This document shows positions 62,938-64,000 of a stretch of DNA of 64,000 bases, in pieces. Below the pieces are notes generated by a model. That model was given only the letters and a program-made list of their open reading frames with translations, ran no database searches and was not told the origin of the DNA. Numbering within the stretch: the stretch's first letter is position 1; the number at the start of each line of letters is the position of its first letter. Source of the stretch: Colwellia sp. 39_35_sub15_T18 (GTDB lineage: Bacteria; Pseudomonadota; Gammaproteobacteria; Enterobacterales; Alteromonadaceae); NCBI GenBank assembly GCA_002162675.1, contig MAAE01000053.1:124001-188000 (forward strand), in the 5' to 3' direction. Both the position numbers and the translations under genes were made by a program.

Positions 62938-64000
62938 ATGAATCAAGCAAAAAATGAAGCAAAAACGACTAAAGCAGCTAGTGAAGTAAAAACTTATGAT
63001 CCCAAGGCTATATCTGCTCATAAGCAAGCGGGTGACAGTAAAGAGCAACAAGGTCGTTCAAGCCATTGGCAAGTACGCAGTGAAGAACAAAACTATGCCT
63101 TCCTTCCTGATCAAGAAATAGCTAAGGAAAACCGGTATGGCCAGCTGATTGATTTAGTTGATTTAACTGATGAGCCTGCACAACGTTCAATGTTTATTAA
63201 TGAAAATCCTGAAGTTGGCAGTAATCCAAATCGCAATAAACAACATGGATTTTTCTTTACGGCTGATAATTGCATCGGTTGTCATGCTTGCGAATCAGCT
63301 TGTTCAGAGAAAAATGATAACCCTTCCCATTTAGCGTTTAGATCGGTAGGTTATGTCGAAGGTGGCTCTTACCCTGATTACAAACGCATGAACATTTCCA
63401 TGGCGTGTAATCATTGTGATGATCCTGTTTGTTTAAAAGGCTGTCCTACCCGTGCTTACACTAAACACGCCGAATATGGTGCGGTGTTACAAGACCCTGA
63501 AACTTGTTTTGGCTGTGGCTATTGTACTTGGGTGTGTCCATACAATGCACCACAACTTGACCCAGTAAAGGGGCAAGTATCAAAATGTAATATGTGTGTT
63601 GACCGCTTAGAAGTAGGCTTAAAGCCCGCTTGTGTTTCTGCATGTATAGGTAATGCGCTTGATTTTGGCGTAATAGAAAATACTCCTGAAAATCGCGAGC
63701 AATGTAAAACGAGCATTCCTGGTTTCCCTGATCCTGAAATCACTCACCCAAACATTCGTTTTCAACAGGTGAAAGACTTACCTGATGAAATGACTCGTAC
63801 CGATGCGATACCCGTGAAATATCATAAAGATAAGCAAGGTAATTATAAACCCGTAATAGATCAGAAAGCAGGTAAAGCCAGACACTGGAATTTTGCTCGA
63901 TTAAACTCGAGGGAAAACCCTTTAGTGTTATTTACTTTATTTGCTCAAGCCGCCTTTGGTGTTTTTCTTATTCCATTTTTAGGCGCTATGTTAGGCGTTA
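62938..64000 (+). CDS. Four-cluster ferredoxin subunit fused to a DmsC-like membrane anchor (partial)
   Basis: The gene runs off the window; 354 residues are visible. An N-terminal extension (1-105) is followed by a DmsB-type domain with four cysteine groups: CIGCHACESACSEKN, CNHCDDPVCLKGCP, CFGCGYCTWVCPYNAP, and CNMC...CVSAC, enough for four [4Fe-4S] clusters. After a linker the protein enters a membrane segment (LVLFTLFAQAAFGVFLIPFL) typical of DmsC. Fusion of these two subunits in one chain is unusual relative to E. coli DMSO reductase. It should link the catalytic subunit to the quinone pool from the cytoplasmic side. TAGGAATACC precedes the ATG. Confidence 0.85.
   Translation, partial: MNQAKNEAKTTKAASEVKTYDPKAISAHKQAGDSKEQQGRSSHWQVRSEEQNYAFLPDQEIAKENRYGQLIDLVDLTDEPAQRSMFINENPEVGSNPNRNKQHGFFFTADNCIGCHACESACSEKNDNPSHLAFRSVGYVEGGSYPDYKRMNISMACNHCDDPVCLKGCPTRAYTKHAEYGAVLQDPETCFGCGYCTWVCPYNAPQLDPVKGQVSKCNMCVDRLEVGLKPACVSACIGNALDFGVIENTPENREQCKTSIPGFPDPEITHPNIRFQQVKDLPDEMTRTDAIPVKYHKDKQGNYKPVIDQKAGKARHWNFARLNSRENPLVLFTLFAQAAFGVFLIPFLGAMLGV

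Overview
The window is 64 kb of AT-rich chromosomal DNA from a marine gammaproteobacterium of the Alteromonadales, most likely Colwelliaceae (Colwellia or Thalassotalea type). This is inferred from the style of the proteins, the presence of both GlyGly-CTERM and PEP-CTERM sorting tags, a RegB/RegA-type redox pair, rmf, DUF3083-like and DUF3820-like genes, and gammaproteobacterial gene order (ampD-ampE-pdhR-aceEF-lpd-acnB with nadC nearby; hemL near clc and erpA). No rRNA, tRNA, CRISPR array or intact mobile element was seen.

Layout. 1-5 kb: end of an HD-GYP protein, a diguanylate cyclase, erpA, a coiled-coil membrane protein, a ClC-family channel and hemJ. 5-7.2 kb: a secreted serine protease with a PA domain inserted in its catalytic fold and a GlyGly-CTERM tail. 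7.3-9.8 kb: pyrB and hemL. 10.4-19 kb: a nearly complete molybdenum cofactor island (divergent moeA, then moaA-mobA-moaB-moaC-moaD-moaE-modA-modB-modC-moeB) behind a structured moaA leader that looks like a Moco riboswitch. 19-23.3 kb: rmf, two small conserved genes and the RegA/RegB-like pair. 23.3-26.1 kb: an accessory patch with a decayed IS4-type transposase, a TetR-regulated epimerase operon and copies of a dispersed repeat. 26.1-31 kb: msrA and a Fur-type siderophore receptor/PepSY reductase locus. 31-35 kb: GNAT, nadC, an aspartic protease, ampD and ampE. 35.4-42.3 kb: pdhR-aceE-aceF-lpdA with a perfect PdhR box. 42.4-48.3 kb: a solute-binding protein, a PilZ protein, a PEP-CTERM protein, an M1 aminopeptidase lipoprotein and a small lipoprotein. 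48.5-57 kb: an unusual long acnB, a KamA-like radical SAM protein, trhO, a potassium channel and topB. 57-64 kb: a TonB-like orphan protein, a TonB-dependent receptor and a cytoplasmic-type molybdoenzyme followed by a DmsB-DmsC fusion cut by the window edge.

How the genes work together. The mod genes import molybdate, the moa/mob/moe genes turn it into Mo cofactor, and the molybdoenzyme at 60.7 kb is a possible consumer in this window. The pdh operon and acnB feed the TCA cycle. The divergent receptor/PepSY unit, with two Fur-like boxes between the genes, is an iron uptake module.

Non-coding structure worth attention: (1) a family of dispersed, partly palindromic elements (six copies or fragments), several at convergent gene ends; (2) short tandem arrays with a 13-bp period lying at or just after stop codons of four unrelated genes; (3) a TetR gene whose natural start position reads ATC rather than ATG.
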